Part shown: positions 63,421-64,000 of the stretch, one piece after another
How positions within the stretch are numbered: the stretch's first letter is position 1
Layout: each line of letters opens with the position of its first letter
Assembly (NCBI RefSeq): GCF_900497805.2
Contig: NW_020946557.1
Coordinates: forward strand, 3,338,833-3,402,832
DNA length: 64,000 nucleotides
From: Vombatus ursinus
Taxonomy: Eukaryota > Chordata > Mammalia > Diprotodontia > Vombatidae
Direction: 5' to 3'
Made by a program: the position numbers and the translations under genes
Notes under the pieces: model-generated
The model's database searches: none
Seen by the model: the letters and a program-made list of their open reading frames with translations, nothing else
What the model was told of the DNA's origin: nothing

Positions 63421-64000
63421 TCTCAAGGCCTTAGCCAATGAGTGGAAAAAAAAGGAGGAAGGGGGAGGGAGAGCAGAGGAGAAGTCCATAAGTAGTCCTG
63501 GTAGGTCCAAGTACCTCCAAAACAAAAACATCTTACTAATCAGGGCAACACTACAGGCTAGCTCAGTGGTCCCAAACTTAAATGTCATGTTGGCCATATT
63601 TCTGTCACTAATCTGTTTGCACTCCCACTATTTAAATCATTGCTTTTCTTCCCAAAAATTTATTAAAATAATTATGTTGTCTTTTAACCAAAAAGCTGTG
63701 TATATGACATAGGGGACTATATGTAGCACTAAGGCCCCATGGACAGTGAATTTATATAGTCAGCTGGAGGTCTGTCTGAAATAAAGATCAAGAAGTCCAC
63801 ATCTGTCTCCATATTCTGCATGTGACTTTAAGGATACAACTAGGAAGTTTCTGTTAGTACCTATCCTTAGCATCAGGGAAAATAATGGAATATTGGCAGC
63901 TTCTGCTATCCTTACGCAGGGGAATAGTGTAAACATTAATTATCCATTAATTATCGTCAGTGAAGCAGTGAGCCCTGGAGAGATAAGTGTTACAGTAACA
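63421..64000. other. Unassigned DNA
   Basis: No confident assignment. ctcagtggtcccaaactt at 63561-63578 recalls a hAT terminus, but no matching end was found. Confidence 0.35.

Noticed and set aside
63561-63770. hAT-like element starting cagtggtcccaaactt
   Set aside because: No matching inverted end or known core could be found.
1-64000. Search for tRNA, U6, U1, 5S and Y RNA genes
   Set aside because: The tRNA-like parts all belong to SINE heads. No intact snRNA, 5S or Y RNA motif set was seen; only the 7SL pseudogene stood out.
1-64000. CRISPR arrays, operons, prophages or bacterial-type systems
   Set aside because: Base composition, repeat families and lack of long open frames show vertebrate nuclear DNA. 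Regular repeats here are microsatellites and tandem duplications, not spacer arrays.

Overview
The window is vertebrate nuclear DNA and almost certainly marsupial. The sign is the dense set of short retroposons with the head ggggcagctaggtggc, found in two forms. One form ends in an A-rich tail. The other carries a longer 3' part resembling the end of RTE/BovB LINEs (aagagtcagacatgactga and variants). Around these lie a true RTE LINE remnant, L1 copies of the matching marsupial type, many L2 and CR1/L3-like fragments, and many MIR/THER-type SINEs. The species cannot be told from the sequence. One 100-N run (5185-5284) marks a gap in a draft assembly. All family names here come from memory of the families, not from a database search.

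I see no convincing protein-coding host gene. The open frames are short and scattered, and they overlap on both strands. The longer ones fall inside LINEs, as with the L1 reverse transcriptase fragment at 26441-27187, or run antisense through SINEs. The window is best read as intergenic or intronic sequence, roughly half or more of it recognisable interspersed repeats. The remainder is unassigned single-copy DNA, and two stretches of that (about 21340-22010 and 50330-51540) are the best places to look for conserved regulatory sequence.

Layout. 0-10 kb: a 7SL (SRP RNA) pseudogene, an RTE-tailed retroposon, a long L2 copy, hAT-like and SINE pieces, the gap, a CR1/L3-like piece, an L1 3' end, and a long unassigned stretch. 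10-20 kb: a promoter-like segment ending in a perfect splice-donor string, MIR nests, a second long L2, and a SINE with a clean target-site duplication that holds an insert found again in inverted orientation 1.3 kb away. 20-36 kb: three 5'-truncated sense L1 copies (22.9-25.1, 26.4-29.0 and 33.8-35.3 kb), an AT-rich microsatellite belt with a 323-bp repeat period, and a long RTE-type element. 36-50 kb: CR1/L3, MIR and L2 clusters, antisense L1 pieces, and an RTE LINE C-terminus on the minus strand split by a SINE. 50-64 kb: a quiet stretch, an L1 and SINE nest with target-site duplications at both levels, a possible old LTR split by an L1 stub, and a 3-kb antisense L1 carrying at least three SINE insertions.

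There is no operon-like or system-like gene cluster. What the window offers is a layered record of retrotransposition: which element landed in which, with several target-site duplications readable by eye.
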